NCBI GenBank assembly: GCA_003559985.1
Contig: PWJP01000035.1
Span: 1-14,981 of the forward strand
Origin: Saprospirales bacterium
GTDB lineage: Bacteria; Bacteroidota; Bacteroidia; Chitinophagales; Saprospiraceae
Direction: 5' to 3'
DNA length: 14,981 nucleotides
Shown here in pieces: positions 1 through 9,092 of this stretch; position 1 is the first letter of the stretch, and the number at the start of each line of letters is the position of its first letter. Below the pieces are notes generated by a model that had not been told where the DNA came from, made no database searches, and worked only from the letters and a program-made list of their open reading frames with translations. The translations under genes were made by a program, and so were the position numbers.

Positions 1-38
1 GGGCGTTAAGTGACAATTATTTCGTTTTTCAAGGTAAT

Positions 39-3000
39 ATGCGGAAAAGAATCTCGATTACATTTTCGACGGTATTAATTGCATTGGTCTGCCAGACCGA
101 AATGTTGGCGGGTGAAGGCTTCAACCTCAATCTGGATGACCCCTACGAACACATGCTGGAAGAACTGCAGCAACAACAACCCAGGGACACCACGCCTATT
201 CGCGAGCGAACAGGTGATTTTCTTACCTCTCCCATGGGTAACCCTTTCAATCTCCAGGACCCACCAATTATCGAGAAAGAGGTTGAGTACGACCCTGAGA
301 CCAACCGGTATTACATAATGGAGAAAATAGGTGACGATTACTACCGGTCACCTACTTACATGACTTTTGAAGAGTACGTCGAATGGAGGTCAAAGCGAGA
401 GGAGAGGGCCTATTTCAATAACCTTGCTGGAATTTCTGACGACTACGGCGAGGTAGAAGGCCTGACAGATCCCATCCTTGAAGTGGATATTGAAACCAAT
501 CTGGTGGACAGGATATTCGGAGGATCGGAAGTGGATATTCAGCCCCAGGGACACATTGACGTCCTGCTGGGTGCCCGTTTTCAAAATATCCAAAATCCCA
601 CCCTTCCTGTGAGACAACAGCGCCAGGGTATCTTTGACTTCAACATGGATATCGAAATGAATGTCACCGGCCAAATCGGTGAAAAACTCTCCCTGTCAAC
701 GAATTACAATACACGACCTACATTTGATTTCGAGAATCAATTGAACATTAAGTTCGACAGCGACGCTTTTGATGAGGACGATATTATAAAGAATATAGAG
801 GCAGGAAATGTGAGCCTGCCACTGAGAAGCTCCTTGATCGAGGGAAGTCAGAGCTTGTTTGGTATCAAAACCGAGCTTCAATTTGGACACCTTCGCCTCA
901 CTGCAATCGCTTCCCAGCAGCGCGCCCGAAGGGAAAATATCCAAATCGAGGGTGGTGCGCAAATTCAGGAGTTTGAAATGAGAGCAGATGAATACGATGC
1001 CAATCGAAACTTCTTTCTCTCGCACTACAACAGGAGTATTTTTGAAGAAGCCCTGGAGAATTTACCCTACATCAACAGCTTATTTAAATTGGATCGTGTT
1101 GAGGTTTGGGTTACCAACATCGGTAACGAATACGAAGACCTGAGACAGATCGTGGCTTTTTCCGATTTGGGTGAGTTTGAAAACTTTTCTGCTCAGGGAG
1201 TGGAGGATGAGTTTGGACTTCCGGCCATCCCCCCGGATCTTCGACCGCTTGATGGGGAAGGAGCCTTGCCTGACAATTCCGCTAACAGGATTTACAGCCA
1301 GTTATTGCGTGACAGTGTGCAGACAAGAGACCTTCGAACCGTGGTTAATACCCTTCAGGGTATGCCTTATAACTTTATTTCCGGCTCACAATTTGAGCAG
1401 AGAAGAGCTCGAAAATTGCCCTCTAACAGATATACGGTAATCCCGGAATTGGGAGTAATTCAGTTGGATGTGGCGCTTCGTCCTGATGAGGTCCTCGCTG
1501 TGGCATACGAGTACACCTACAATGGCGAGCCGTACAAAGTGGGTGAATTTGCCACCGATGTTCCCGCTTTCGAGGGTGATTCGACCAGTGCATCCAGCCA
1601 GGTTCTGTTTTTGAAAATGTTGAAGAGTTCAAGTCAGAGTGTATCTGAGCCCATGTGGGATTTGATGATGAAAAACGTCTATTCCATTGGCGCTTTTGGA
1701 GCGAGTCAGGAAGATTTTCAGTTTGACATATTTTATGACGATCCGGCCGGTGGACAAAAGCGCTTTTTACCAGAACCTGGTTTGGCAGGGAGGACGCTTT
1801 TGGAGCTTTTTAACCTGGACAACCTGAATTACTACGGTGATCCCGTACCAGATGGATTTTTCGACTTTATCCCTGGTATTACCATAAACACCCAGACGGG
1901 AAAAGTGATGTTCCCGAAACTGGAGCCTTTTGGTGAATCACTGCGCGAAATACTGCCTTCAGAAGAGCTCTACGACCAGTACAATTACGAATTGTTGTAC
2001 GATACAACCATTACGGCAGCAAGGGAATTTCAGGAGAGAAACCGGTTTGTGATGCGTGGATCTTACCGGTCCGAAGTGAGGAGTGATATTTCTCTCGGTG
2101 CTATCAATGTGCCTCCGGGATCTGTTACGGTTCGGGCAGGTGGAAATGTGCTGCAGGAGGACATCGATTATGTAGTGGATTATCAGATAGGAAGGGTTAG
2201 AATTATCAATGATGCTGTTTTGGCTTCCGGCACTCCCATCAATGTTTCATTTGAGGACCAATCCACCTTCAGTTTTCAAACCCGATCCATGATCGGACTT
2301 AGGGCTGACTACGATATCAGTCCCACCATGAGCGTGGGAGGTACCTATATGCATTTGTGGGAAAAACCCTTTACGGAAAAAGTGAACTTTGGGGATGACC
2401 CTATTAACAACCGGATATTCGGAGCAGATTTTAATTACAGCGATGAAGCACCGTGGCTGACACGGGCTGTAGATGCCATACCGGGTATCAGTACGCGAGA
2501 AGCCTCCAGTATAGACTTTTATGCAGAAGGTGCAGCTCTTCGACCGGGACATTCCAGGGCCATCAACGTTGGTGACGATGAGGGGGGAGTGGTATATATT
2601 GATGACTTTGAGGGAAGTGCCAGTCGAATTGATCTCAGAGTTCCCGTAAACAGTTGGATCATTTCCTCCGTTCCCGAAGGAACCGGGCAGTTTCCTGAAT
2701 CCGAATTGATCGACGTGGATATAACCGGAGCCAACAGGGCTTTGATCAACTGGTATCGGATTGACCGAACTATTTCCGGTCCTCAGGACGACCCCTACAC
2801 AAGGAATGTGGGCCAGCGTGAGATTTTTAGAAATCGACCCGACCTCCCCACATTATTTGATTTCAGGACTTTTGATATATCCTATTATCCCGATGAAAGG
2901 GGGCCCTATAATTTTGACAGACCAGAAGGGCATCCGGGTTATTCAGCCGGTTTGACTGAGGATGGAAAATTACGGGATCCGGAATCGCGTTGGGGCGGTA

Positions 3001-6000
3001 TGATGCGGGCCCTGCCGACCAATGATTTCGAACAAACCAATATTGAGTACATCGAGTTTTGGGTATTGAATCCCTTTATTGGAACGGAAGAACGACCGGT
3101 TCAGGATGGTGGTTATCTGCATATCAATCTCGGTAATGTATCCGAGGATATTCTTAAAGACGGAGTGCAATTTTTTGAGAATGCCCTTCCGGTGCCGGGA
3201 GATGTCATCCCGACAGACACCACAGCATGGGGGCGGGTACCATCCGTGCCACCGGTGGTATATGCCTTTGCCAATGACCCGGAACACAGAGAATTGCAGG
3301 ATGTTGGTCTTGACGGATTGGACAGCCTTGGAGAGATTCAGGTGTTTAGCGATTATTACGAGGCCATAATCGGTTCTCCCAATCTCACCAATGAGGCCAA
3401 AGCAAGAATTGTGGCCGACCTCTCCAATGACGACTACAAGTTTTGGGACGATCCTGAATTCACAGACGAAGATGGGGTTTTCGAGCGCTACAGAAGATAT
3501 AACAATCCGGAGGGTAACTCTCCTATTTCACAACCCGGGCAGCGAATAAGTAACGCCTACACTAATTTTCCCGATTCGGAGGATGTCAATCGCGATGGCT
3601 CCATGAACAGGACAGAGGCCTATTTTGACTACCAGATTCCCATCAATCACGATGGAAACAACGCTCTGGAGTGGAATGATTTTATAACAGATACTGTGGT
3701 TAATCCCAATAATCAAATTTGGTATCGCTTCAAAGTACCCATTAAACAGTACACACGAAAAGTAGGTGGAATTCAGGATTTCAGGTCCATGAAATTCATG
3801 AGAATGTACATGACCGGCTTTGAAGAACCGGTTACTCTGCGCTTCGCATCCCTCGACCTGGCTAGAAATCAATGGCGTCGGGTAACCCGACCTATCGGGA
3901 CCGGCGTTACCAATCAGTTGGATGGCAATAATGAGTTTGAAATAAGTGTGGTAAATATAGAGGAGCACTCCAGTAGGTCGCCATTCCGGTATATTATTCC
4001 ACCTGGTATTCAGCGGGAGCGGAATTATCAATCTACGTTTGCCAATGCATTCCTCAACGAGCAATCCCTGGCTCTGGAGATTTGCAATCTCGAACCCAAC
4101 CGAATGAACGCTGTGTATAAATTGCTTGGCGAATTCGATATGCGGTATTACGAGCGTTTGAAAATGTTCGTCCACGCTGAAACCCTGGATGATCTGGACG
4201 ATGAAGACCTGTCTATTGTTATGCGTCTCGGTTCTGATTACACAGACAACTACTACGAATACGAGATACCAATGGTTTTTTCATCCTTCGATATGGATGA
4301 GCCTTATGAGCGCATTGTGTGGCCTAAAGAAAATGAATTTGACTTCCCGCTTGAATTGCTTAAGGACGTGAAGATTAACCGGAACCAGTCCGGTACACCC
4401 ATCAATACTACCTACTCTGAACCGGACCCTGACAACCCCAATAACACGGTGAGTGTTCGGGGGAATCCCAATACCGGGGCCGTAAAATCGGTGTTTATTG
4501 CGGTTCGCAACAATTCTAACAAGCGCACTTTCTGTACAGAGGTATGGGTAAACGAACTTCGACTTACCGGCCTTAATGAGCAGGGTGGTGTGGCCGGTTT
4601 GGCGCGGCTCAACATGCAACTGGCTGATTTTGGTAACCTGTCTGTCAGCGGAAATTACAGCAGTGTGGGCTGGGGGGCACTGGAGCACAGGGTGCAGCAA
4701 AGAAGTAAGGAGGCTGTGCTGCAATTCGATATTGCTGCTGATCTTGAGCTGGGTATGTTCCTACCTGATGATTCAAATATTGATATCCCATTCTATTTTC
4801 AGTATTCCTCTGATGTGCGGATACCTCAATTCGATCCCTATGATATGGACCTGGAGCTGGACGAAAAACTCGACCTGGCAGAAACCCGGGCCGAAAGGGA
4901 TTCACTGCGCGAACAGGCACTGGATAAAACCCAGATTACCAGTGTTAATTTTACCAATGTGCGGAAACGTCGCGATGCCGGGGATGAACCGAGACCCTGG
5001 GATATAGAAAATTTTGCATTGAGTTATGCTTACACCGAAATCAACCGGTCGGATCCAATTATTGAACAGGATGACAATACCCACCATGAGGCAACATTAA
5101 ATTATCAATTCAGCACGAGACCCATTTATATCGAACCCTTTAGTTTTCTTGGGGACGGGCAGGGAGTGCGGCTTTTATCGGAATTCAATTTCAACCCCAT
5201 ACCATCGACGATAGGATTCAGGACCACAGTTAATCGGCGAATGAACCAACGGCGGTATCGGTTTACAGAAGATTTTCCGACTTCCACGAGCAGGCAATTC
5301 CTTTGGATGCGGGATCATGAGCTAAGCTGGGAATTGACTCGTTCACTCCGATTGAATTTCAATGCGAGGAGCAATTCAGTCATCGATGAGTTGACTGATG
5401 ATGGATTTGACTGGCGTACAGGAGAATTTGTGGGAGCTGATCGAAAATCAAGGCAGAGTTTTGTTTGGGAAAATGTAAGGGATTTTGGGCGAATACGGGA
5501 TTACGATCACTCTTTGACCGCTAATTACTCGGTTCCCATCGATAAATTGCCCTTTATGGAATGGGTTTCAGTAGATGCGAGATATACCACCAGTTACACC
5601 TGGTCAGCAGCTTCCTTTCAGGCTCCCTTCCTCGGTAATTCTCTGTTCAACTCCAGAGGGGAGAGTATAAGGGCCAACTTCAATTTTGAGCGACTTTATA
5701 ACAGTATCGGCTACCTGAGTAGGATCAACCGCGGTGCGAGAGGTCCACAACGGGGTGGCAGGGACGCTGATGATCAGCCGCGACAGGTCACTACCATGGA
5801 GCGCATACTCATTAGACCATTGTTGATGGTGAGAAGGGGTCGATTTAATTTTACCCGGGATTACACCTCATTTGTGCCCGGATTTATGGATACTCCGAGT
5901 TTTGCCGGAATGTCAAGTGGACTCGGTTCACCGGGAATTGACTATGCATTCGGGCGACAACCCTCGGATGCATGGCTGCTGAGCAATGCATCCCAAAAGG

Positions 6001-7253
6001 GTTGGTTCTCTGCTGATAGGAGACAGAACCAAAACGTCTCCAGGACTTATTCTGAAAACTGGAATGCAGAATTGAATATAGAACCCTTCAGGGATTTCAG
6101 GATTGACCTCACTATGGATCGGAGATTTTCCACCAATGAGTCCTTTTTGTTTAAAAACTTTGGGGATGAGAATATCCCGGCAGAAGCATGGAGAGAAGCC
6201 GAATACGGTTTTGGCTCTGTCTCTGAGTTTGGATCCTATTCTGTATCATTCCTCGCACTCAATACTCTGTTTAAGGACAGCGATGATGAGATAAGGGGCT
6301 TGTTCGAGACATTTAAGAGTAATAGATCTATTATTTCAGGGCGCCTCAATCCCGATGGTGATCCGCACCCTAAAGACGGACCGAACTACCGGGAGGGCTT
6401 TGGAGCTAATCAGGAGGAAGTACTGGTGCCTGCTTTCCTTGCTGCCTACACTGATACGGATGCTCTCAGGGCGGAATTAGATCTATTTGATGTCAGTCCT
6501 AAACCCAACTGGAACATCAGTTACAATGGATTGAGCCGTCTGCCCTGGTTCAATGAAATTTTTGACCGAATAACCATATCTCACGGTTACCAGTCCACCC
6601 TTACTGCTAATAGATTTGAAAGCAGATTGTCCTATCAGGAAGACGAAACCGGAGACTCTCAAATACCTGCTAACATTGATTCCGTGTCGGGGAATTTTTA
6701 TCCAAGACTCAGTGTACCGCAGTTGGTGATTAGTGAGAATTTCAGCCCGCTGATCGGGATCAATGTACAGACCAAAGGAGGAATTGAGCTCAGGTTTGAT
6801 TACTCCAAATCCAGAACCCTTTCTTTGAGTACGGTAGGTCAAAACCTCAATGAAACCAGGTCCACGGATTTCACCATTGGGTTTGGATACACTTTGCAGG
6901 ATTTTAGATTTGGTGGTCAACCGCGAAGGGGTGAAAGAGATGAAAGACGGCCTGGTGATACTCGCGGACAAACACCCGGTCAACAACAGACGACACGCGA
7001 CCTGCGGATAATATTCGATTTCTCCATCAGGGACGATCGCACACTTCAGCACAGTTGGGGGCTGGATATTAACCCAAGAGATACGCGAGGCCAGCGTGCC
7101 ATCAGGATCGCTCCTGCCGTGGAATACGATATCACTCAAAGTCTGTCTCTGCGCCTTTTTGTAGATTATTTCCGAACGGTGCCATACACGACCCAATCGT
7201 ACCCGATTACCAATACGCAAGCGGGAATCAGGGTGAGATTTACACTCAACTAA
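39..7253 (+). CDS. sprA: SprA, outer-membrane translocon of the type 9 secretion system (gliding motility/cell surface protein)
   Basis: SprA forms the very large beta-barrel channel through which type 9 secretion substrates cross the outer membrane; in gliding species it is also needed to export the adhesins. The 2404 residues match the usual size of about 2400. Residues 1-24 read as a signal peptide (MRKR, a hydrophobic stretch, cleavage likely after MLA). Family hallmarks include MHLWEKPFTEKVNFGDDP at 771-788, FNYSDEAPWLT at 798-808, an AGGN...DYVVDYQIGRVRI segment near 698-720 and YIDDFEG at 853-859. The second half is rich in alternating aromatic/polar strands, and the chain ends in a strand (VRFTLN), as expected of a barrel. 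Residues 1182-1193 form an EF-hand-like loop. Arg/Gly-rich segments near 1900-1920 and 2294-2320 look like surface loops. The ATG at 39 has AAGG at 31-34, four bases upstream. The frame stays open to the window edge but holds no other start. No frameshift is seen. The upstream promoter lies outside the window. Confidence 0.96.
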   Translation: MRKRISITFSTVLIALVCQTEMLAGEGFNLNLDDPYEHMLEELQQQQPRDTTPIRERTGDFLTSPMGNPFNLQDPPIIEKEVEYDPETNRYYIMEKIGDDYYRSPTYMTFEEYVEWRSKREERAYFNNLAGISDDYGEVEGLTDPILEVDIETNLVDRIFGGSEVDIQPQGHIDVLLGARFQNIQNPTLPVRQQRQGIFDFNMDIEMNVTGQIGEKLSLSTNYNTRPTFDFENQLNIKFDSDAFDEDDIIKNIEAGNVSLPLRSSLIEGSQSLFGIKTELQFGHLRLTAIASQQRARRENIQIEGGAQIQEFEMRADEYDANRNFFLSHYNRSIFEEALENLPYINSLFKLDRVEVWVTNIGNEYEDLRQIVAFSDLGEFENFSAQGVEDEFGLPAIPPDLRPLDGEGALPDNSANRIYSQLLRDSVQTRDLRTVVNTLQGMPYNFISGSQFEQRRARKLPSNRYTVIPELGVIQLDVALRPDEVLAVAYEYTYNGEPYKVGEFATDVPAFEGDSTSASSQVLFLKMLKSSSQSVSEPMWDLMMKNVYSIGAFGASQEDFQFDIFYDDPAGGQKRFLPEPGLAGRTLLELFNLDNLNYYGDPVPDGFFDFIPGITINTQTGKVMFPKLEPFGESLREILPSEELYDQYNYELLYDTTITAAREFQERNRFVMRGSYRSEVRSDISLGAINVPPGSVTVRAGGNVLQEDIDYVVDYQIGRVRIINDAVLASGTPINVSFEDQSTFSFQTRSMIGLRADYDISPTMSVGGTYMHLWEKPFTEKVNFGDDPINNRIFGADFNYSDEAPWLTRAVDAIPGISTREASSIDFYAEGAALRPGHSRAINVGDDEGGVVYIDDFEGSASRIDLRVPVNSWIISSVPEGTGQFPESELIDVDITGANRALINWYRIDRTISGPQDDPYTRNVGQREIFRNRPDLPTLFDFRTFDISYYPDERGPYNFDRPEGHPGYSAGLTEDGKLRDPESRWGGMMRALPTNDFEQTNIEYIEFWVLNPFIGTEERPVQDGGYLHINLGNVSEDILKDGVQFFENALPVPGDVIPTDTTAWGRVPSVPPVVYAFANDPEHRELQDVGLDGLDSLGEIQVFSDYYEAIIGSPNLTNEAKARIVADLSNDDYKFWDDPEFTDEDGVFERYRRYNNPEGNSPISQPGQRISNAYTNFPDSEDVNRDGSMNRTEAYFDYQIPINHDGNNALEWNDFITDTVVNPNNQIWYRFKVPIKQYTRKVGGIQDFRSMKFMRMYMTGFEEPVTLRFASLDLARNQWRRVTRPIGTGVTNQLDGNNEFEISVVNIEEHSSRSPFRYIIPPGIQRERNYQSTFANAFLNEQSLALEICNLEPNRMNAVYKLLGEFDMRYYERLKMFVHAETLDDLDDEDLSIVMRLGSDYTDNYYEYEIPMVFSSFDMDEPYERIVWPKENEFDFPLELLKDVKINRNQSGTPINTTYSEPDPDNPNNTVSVRGNPNTGAVKSVFIAVRNNSNKRTFCTEVWVNELRLTGLNEQGGVAGLARLNMQLADFGNLSVSGNYSSVGWGALEHRVQQRSKEAVLQFDIAADLELGMFLPDDSNIDIPFYFQYSSDVRIPQFDPYDMDLELDEKLDLAETRAERDSLREQALDKTQITSVNFTNVRKRRDAGDEPRPWDIENFALSYAYTEINRSDPIIEQDDNTHHEATLNYQFSTRPIYIEPFSFLGDGQGVRLLSEFNFNPIPSTIGFRTTVNRRMNQRRYRFTEDFPTSTSRQFLWMRDHELSWELTRSLRLNFNARSNSVIDELTDDGFDWRTGEFVGADRKSRQSFVWENVRDFGRIRDYDHSLTANYSVPIDKLPFMEWVSVDARYTTSYTWSAASFQAPFLGNSLFNSRGESIRANFNFERLYNSIGYLSRINRGARGPQRGGRDADDQPRQVTTMERILIRPLLMVRRGRFNFTRDYTSFVPGFMDTPSFAGMSSGLGSPGIDYAFGRQPSDAWLLSNASQKGWFSADRRQNQNVSRTYSENWNAELNIEPFRDFRIDLTMDRRFSTNESFLFKNFGDENIPAEAWREAEYGFGSVSEFGSYSVSFLALNTLFKDSDDEIRGLFETFKSNRSIISGRLNPDGDPHPKDGPNYREGFGANQEEVLVPAFLAAYTDTDALRAELDLFDVSPKPNWNISYNGLSRLPWFNEIFDRITISHGYQSTLTANRFESRLSYQEDETGDSQIPANIDSVSGNFYPRLSVPQLVISENFSPLIGINVQTKGGIELRFDYSKSRTLSLSTVGQNLNETRSTDFTIGFGYTLQDFRFGGQPRRGERDERRPGDTRGQTPGQQQTTRDLRIIFDFSIRDDRTLQHSWGLDINPRDTRGQRAIRIAPAVEYDITQSLSLRLFVDYFRTVPYTTQSYPITNTQAGIRVRFTLN

Positions 7254-7259
7254 GTCCCG

Positions 7260-7302
7260 GACAAGATTTTGAAAGACTCAATCAGTTTTGAGAAATTTTG
7301 TC
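7260..7302 (+). terminator. Possible terminator hairpin after sprA
   Basis: Beginning seven bases after the sprA stop codon, GACAAGATTT (7260-7269) can pair with AAATTTTGTC (7293-7302), ten pairs including one G-U. Inside it, CTCAA (7277-7281) pairs with TTGAG (7288-7292) around a six-base loop, leaving a seven-base bulge on the left arm. The position suits a sprA transcript end. The stem is AT-rich and interrupted, and no clean run of T follows it, so this is a candidate only. Confidence 0.35.
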
Positions 7303-7490
7303 AACGAAGTTGGTGTAACATAAATTCGGGTGGCTAATAGTTGTGGAGGATATTATCTGCTGATTGATTGGAGGCAAAAATCTCGGGGCCAAATCGAATT
7401 GATCTCATTATGGCAATTGCATTTATCAAATAACAGGGTGCAAAAAGTTTATTAATTGGCCCATTCCTTTCCAGTGCACAGACAAAGCCC

Positions 7491-7498
7491 TATATTTG
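7491..7498 (+). promoter_or_regulatory. Bacteroidota -7 promoter element ahead of the kinase/regulator operon
   Basis: TATATTTG is an exact match to the Bacteroidota -7 consensus TAnnTTTG. It ends 37 bases before the kinase ATG, which would give a leader of about 30 bases. No good TTG-type -33 element is visible at the expected distance; only a TTT lies near 7468-7470. The rest of the 7254-7535 gap shows the hairpin near sprA, an eight-base palindrome GCAATTGC at 7413-7420, and no credible small gene. Confidence 0.55.
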
Positions 7499-7535
7499 AT
7501 CCGTTCTTAGATAGTTTGGCAGACAAACGACACAG

Positions 7536-9023
7536 ATGAACAGGACAGGGATTTGGACTATAATTATATTGATGAGTGCCGGAGTGGTAGGCTCTTTCTT
7601 CATTCAGCTTTACTGGATCAACTACTCATTGGAACTCAATGAATCCAAGTTTGACCAAAACGTCTTTTCCGCACTAACCAATGTAGCTACTCAATTGGAG
7701 CGTATCAATGAAGTGCAACAGAGTACGGACTTGCTTAATCTTTATGGTGAGACAGTGAGCCTGGACTGGGATGATGTGGCAAGGAGTCCCTATTCCTCTC
7801 ATGACTATTCAATTACAGCCAGAATTATTGAGCGAATTTTTGAGTTGGACTCCGTCTCCCTTGCGAAGCAGGAAGTATTGATGGAAGGGGGTGTCCTAAG
7901 AGACGAAAACATACGAAAGGCCATTGACAAACCCCTTCATGAGCGCGTAGAGCCCAATATTTTGGATCAACTGCTCAGCGTGGAATTTGAAAATCGAAAC
8001 ATTACTACGGGCTACAATTATGGCCTTTATGCAGTTCGGGATGACAAATTCGCCATCATTAACGGGGCTTTTACTCACTTTTTTGATAGTGCAATAGATG
8101 CTGAAGATCAGGAAACTACCGGCCTGGAAGCATCGAGATACCGGGTTCGTCTCTTTGTAGATCGCGATGGCCCCCTCGGAGAACTGGTCATTAATTTCCC
8201 AAACCGCGGAAAATTCATTTGGGAAGATGCCTGGGTCACATTGTTGGGTTCTCTGCTTTTTACCACCTTGATTTTATTCTGTTTCGGATATACGGTTTTT
8301 GTGATTTTCAGGCAAAAACACCTCTCAGAGATGAAGAGCGACTTTATCAACAATATGACCCACGAATTAAAGACTCCCATTGCAACAATTTCGCTGGCAG
8401 CTGACTCGATAAATTCCCCCACTGTCAGTGAAAAACCTGACAAAGTACTGCGTTTTGCCAATATCATCAAACAAGAGAACGAGCGAATGCTCGGTCAGGT
8501 GGAGAAGGTACTTCAAATGGCTGTGATTGATAAAAAACAGTTCAACCTGAAAGTTGCTGATGTGGATGTTCACGAATCGATAGAAAAATGTATCAAACAT
8601 TTTATCTTTTTGGTGGACAAGAGGGATGGAAGTATCACCACCAGTCTGAATGCTGAAGAGCCTGTAATCAGAGGCGATAAAATGCACATCGAAAACGTCT
8701 TAAACAACCTGTTGGACAATGCATATAAATACAGTCCTGAAAAGCCGGAGATAAAAGTTCGTACCCGAAATCGAAATGACGGGCTGGAGGTGCGTATTTC
8801 TGACAATGGCATTGGACTAAGTGCGGAGGCCAAACGAAATATTTTCGACAAGTTTTACAGGGTTCACACCGGAAACTTGCACGATGTAAAGGGCTTTGGA
8901 TTGGGACTCACCTACGTAAAAGCCATGATGCTGGCACACCGGGGAGAAATTTCAGTCGAAAGTACTCTTGGCAAGGGAAGTACCTTTATCCTGTTTTTTC
9001 CTCGAAATTTTGAAGAGGATTGA
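7536..9023 (+). CDS. Membrane-bound sensor histidine kinase (RprX-like), partner of the next gene
   Basis: This is a classical inner-membrane sensor kinase that would phosphorylate the response regulator encoded just downstream. Of its 495 residues, about 7-28 form the first membrane helix, 29-231 an extracytoplasmic sensor region without a domain I recognise, and about 232-257 the second helix. The H-box follows (MTHELKTP, phospho-acceptor His276). The ATP-binding domain shows the N-box (NVLNNLLDNAYKYS, 387-400), G1 (DNGIG, 423-427), F-box (FDKFYRV, 437-443) and G2 (GFGLGL, 453-458). All catalytic motifs are intact. There is no separate HAMP or PAS domain; only a short linker joins the second helix to the H-box region. 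The general plan resembles RprX of Bacteroides fragilis, but the stimulus cannot be read from sequence. The ATG at 7536 starts directly before the first helix; no clear Shine-Dalgarno is seen, which is usual for this phylum. Confidence 0.93.
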   Translation: MNRTGIWTIIILMSAGVVGSFFIQLYWINYSLELNESKFDQNVFSALTNVATQLERINEVQQSTDLLNLYGETVSLDWDDVARSPYSSHDYSITARIIERIFELDSVSLAKQEVLMEGGVLRDENIRKAIDKPLHERVEPNILDQLLSVEFENRNITTGYNYGLYAVRDDKFAIINGAFTHFFDSAIDAEDQETTGLEASRYRVRLFVDRDGPLGELVINFPNRGKFIWEDAWVTLLGSLLFTTLILFCFGYTVFVIFRQKHLSEMKSDFINNMTHELKTPIATISLAADSINSPTVSEKPDKVLRFANIIKQENERMLGQVEKVLQMAVIDKKQFNLKVADVDVHESIEKCIKHFIFLVDKRDGSITTSLNAEEPVIRGDKMHIENVLNNLLDNAYKYSPEKPEIKVRTRNRNDGLEVRISDNGIGLSAEAKRNIFDKFYRVHTGNLHDVKGFGLGLTYVKAMMLAHRGEISVESTLGKGSTFILFFPRNFEED

Positions 9024-9092
9024 TAGTTTTTTGCTCCCATCCATACAGAAATGTATATCACAGCGTTATTATGTGTAAAATACAGAGATTTC

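Noticed and set aside
39..110. Possible lipoprotein lipobox (LIALVC) at the SprA N-terminus
   Set aside because: The residue before Cys is Val rather than Gly, Ala or Ser. An ordinary signal peptide with cleavage after MLA fits better and agrees with the known SprA family.
3528..4175. A 215-codon open frame antisense to the middle of sprA
   Set aside because: It is a shadow of the sprA reading frame, with no domain or plausible start context.
6483..7220. A 245-codon open frame antisense to the sprA 3' end
   Set aside because: It lies entirely opposite clear SprA coding sequence, has no recognisable motif, and its composition is as expected of a shadow frame.
9051..9092. Longer N-terminus of the response regulator starting at 9051
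   Set aside because: The extra 14 residues precede the normal start of a receiver domain and do not look like one; the ATG at 9093 fits the family.
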